This document shows positions 63,470 to 64,000 of a stretch of DNA of 64,000 bases, piece after piece. This DNA comes from Camarhynchus parvulus. Lineage: Eukaryota; Chordata; Aves; Passeriformes; Thraupidae. The position numbers and the translations under genes were made by a program. Positions within the stretch are counted from its first letter, which is position 1, and every line of letters begins with the position of its first letter. The stretch lies in the NCBI RefSeq assembly GCF_901933205.1, contig NC_044600.1, forward strand, positions 8,470,501 through 8,534,500, written 5' to 3'. The notes beneath the pieces are model-generated. The model saw only the letters and a list, made by a program, of their open reading frames with translations, was not told the DNA's origin and made no database searches.

Positions 63470-64000
63470 GGGAAATACAAACAGTCTCATGAAGTCACTT
63501 CTTCGAAAGGGCAAAGCTGCATGGAGTGGACATCACTTCAGGCTCAAGTACAGATAACCATTATCCAGAGAAGCTGTCTACCCTGGAAGGAGAGATTCTA
63601 ATGCCTCTTTGAAGAGTTCTGTTACTACTATAAGGTTTCAAAAGCAGATAAAAACATGAACCAACTCCTACTCTCTTTCACTGACAGAATAATCAGAAAT
63701 TATCTACTCAGGAGAGTTCTTCCAAGTAAACCCTATATATGATCACATATCAGGCCAGCGTAACATTTTCAAAGATGACCTTTCAACATACAAAAAATCA
63801 TCCAGACCTAAAACTTACCACAGACCACATCCACAATTAATAAAATTCCTTAACATGAGTAAAACACTGGATGTTAGAAGAATGCCACCATGCCAAAGTT
63901 ATTATCATCTTTGTAATATCTCTGGTTGAAGTTTCAACCCAATCAATATTGTCTTTTTTTTAGTTCTTTAACAAAAGAAAACATAAGGATACATTCAAAC
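63470..64000. other. Non-coding sequence, no gene seen
   Basis: A+T-rich unique sequence to the window end, with no open frame worth listing, no retroviral internal region and no RNA gene. A GTAAGT-type donor word lies on the minus strand near 63815, with no exon evidence. Confidence 0.7.

Noticed and set aside
1..64000. Bacterial, phage or CRISPR-type systems
   Set aside because: No dense gene arrangement, ribosome-binding sites or spacer-repeat arrays; CR1 elements and CpG depletion place the sequence in a vertebrate nuclear genome.

Overview
This window looks like non-coding vertebrate nuclear DNA, most likely from a bird. The best evidence is two 5'-truncated fragments of the avian LINE CR1 (11085-11222 and 37942-38237). 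The second still encodes a recognisable C-terminus of the CR1 ORF2 protein. A solo LTR at 63181-63463, flanked by a perfect 6-bp target-site duplication, also reads like an avian endogenous-retrovirus LTR. Identified repeats are sparse, G+C is about 44% in a hand sample, and CpG is strongly depleted, all of which fit a bird. A songbird is plausible but not shown.

Layout. 1-11 kb: unique sequence with an (AAAT)n microsatellite and short homopolymers. 11.1 kb: CR1 3' end. 11.2-14.1 kb: unique sequence with the longest open frame (minus strand, 12791-13417), unrecognised. 14.14-14.28 kb: a block of about 10% G+C. 14.3-20.4 kb: unique. 20.47-20.86 kb: a minus-strand cluster of gene-start-like signals (TATA-like box, NRF1-like site, consensus splice donor, pyrimidine-rich acceptor, and an ATG in strong context opening a 66-aa frame that resembles a signal peptide). 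This is the only place I would propose as a possible unannotated gene start. 21-37.9 kb: unique, with minor duplications and a hairpin. 37.9-38.2 kb: second CR1. 38.2-60.8 kb: unique, with an AT-rich repeat patch (42.03-42.11 kb) and a CpG-poor G+C-rich block (44.86-45.2 kb). 60.84-61.2 kb: a pyrimidine-rich tract. 63.18-63.46 kb: the LTR.

I recognise no conserved protein-coding exon, tRNA, rRNA, known microRNA or CRISPR array. The many 60-150 codon open frames look like chance: they overlap antisense frames and match no family I know. Several of the longest begin at GTG or TTG rather than ATG.

The whole + strand is A- and C-rich. In 26 evenly spaced 60-base lines I counted A 475, C 401, G 283, T 401. 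In vertebrates, transcribed sense strands tend to be G+T-rich, so the simplest reading is that the window lies inside a long intron (or long non-coding transcript) transcribed from the minus strand. That is an inference; no exon confirms it.
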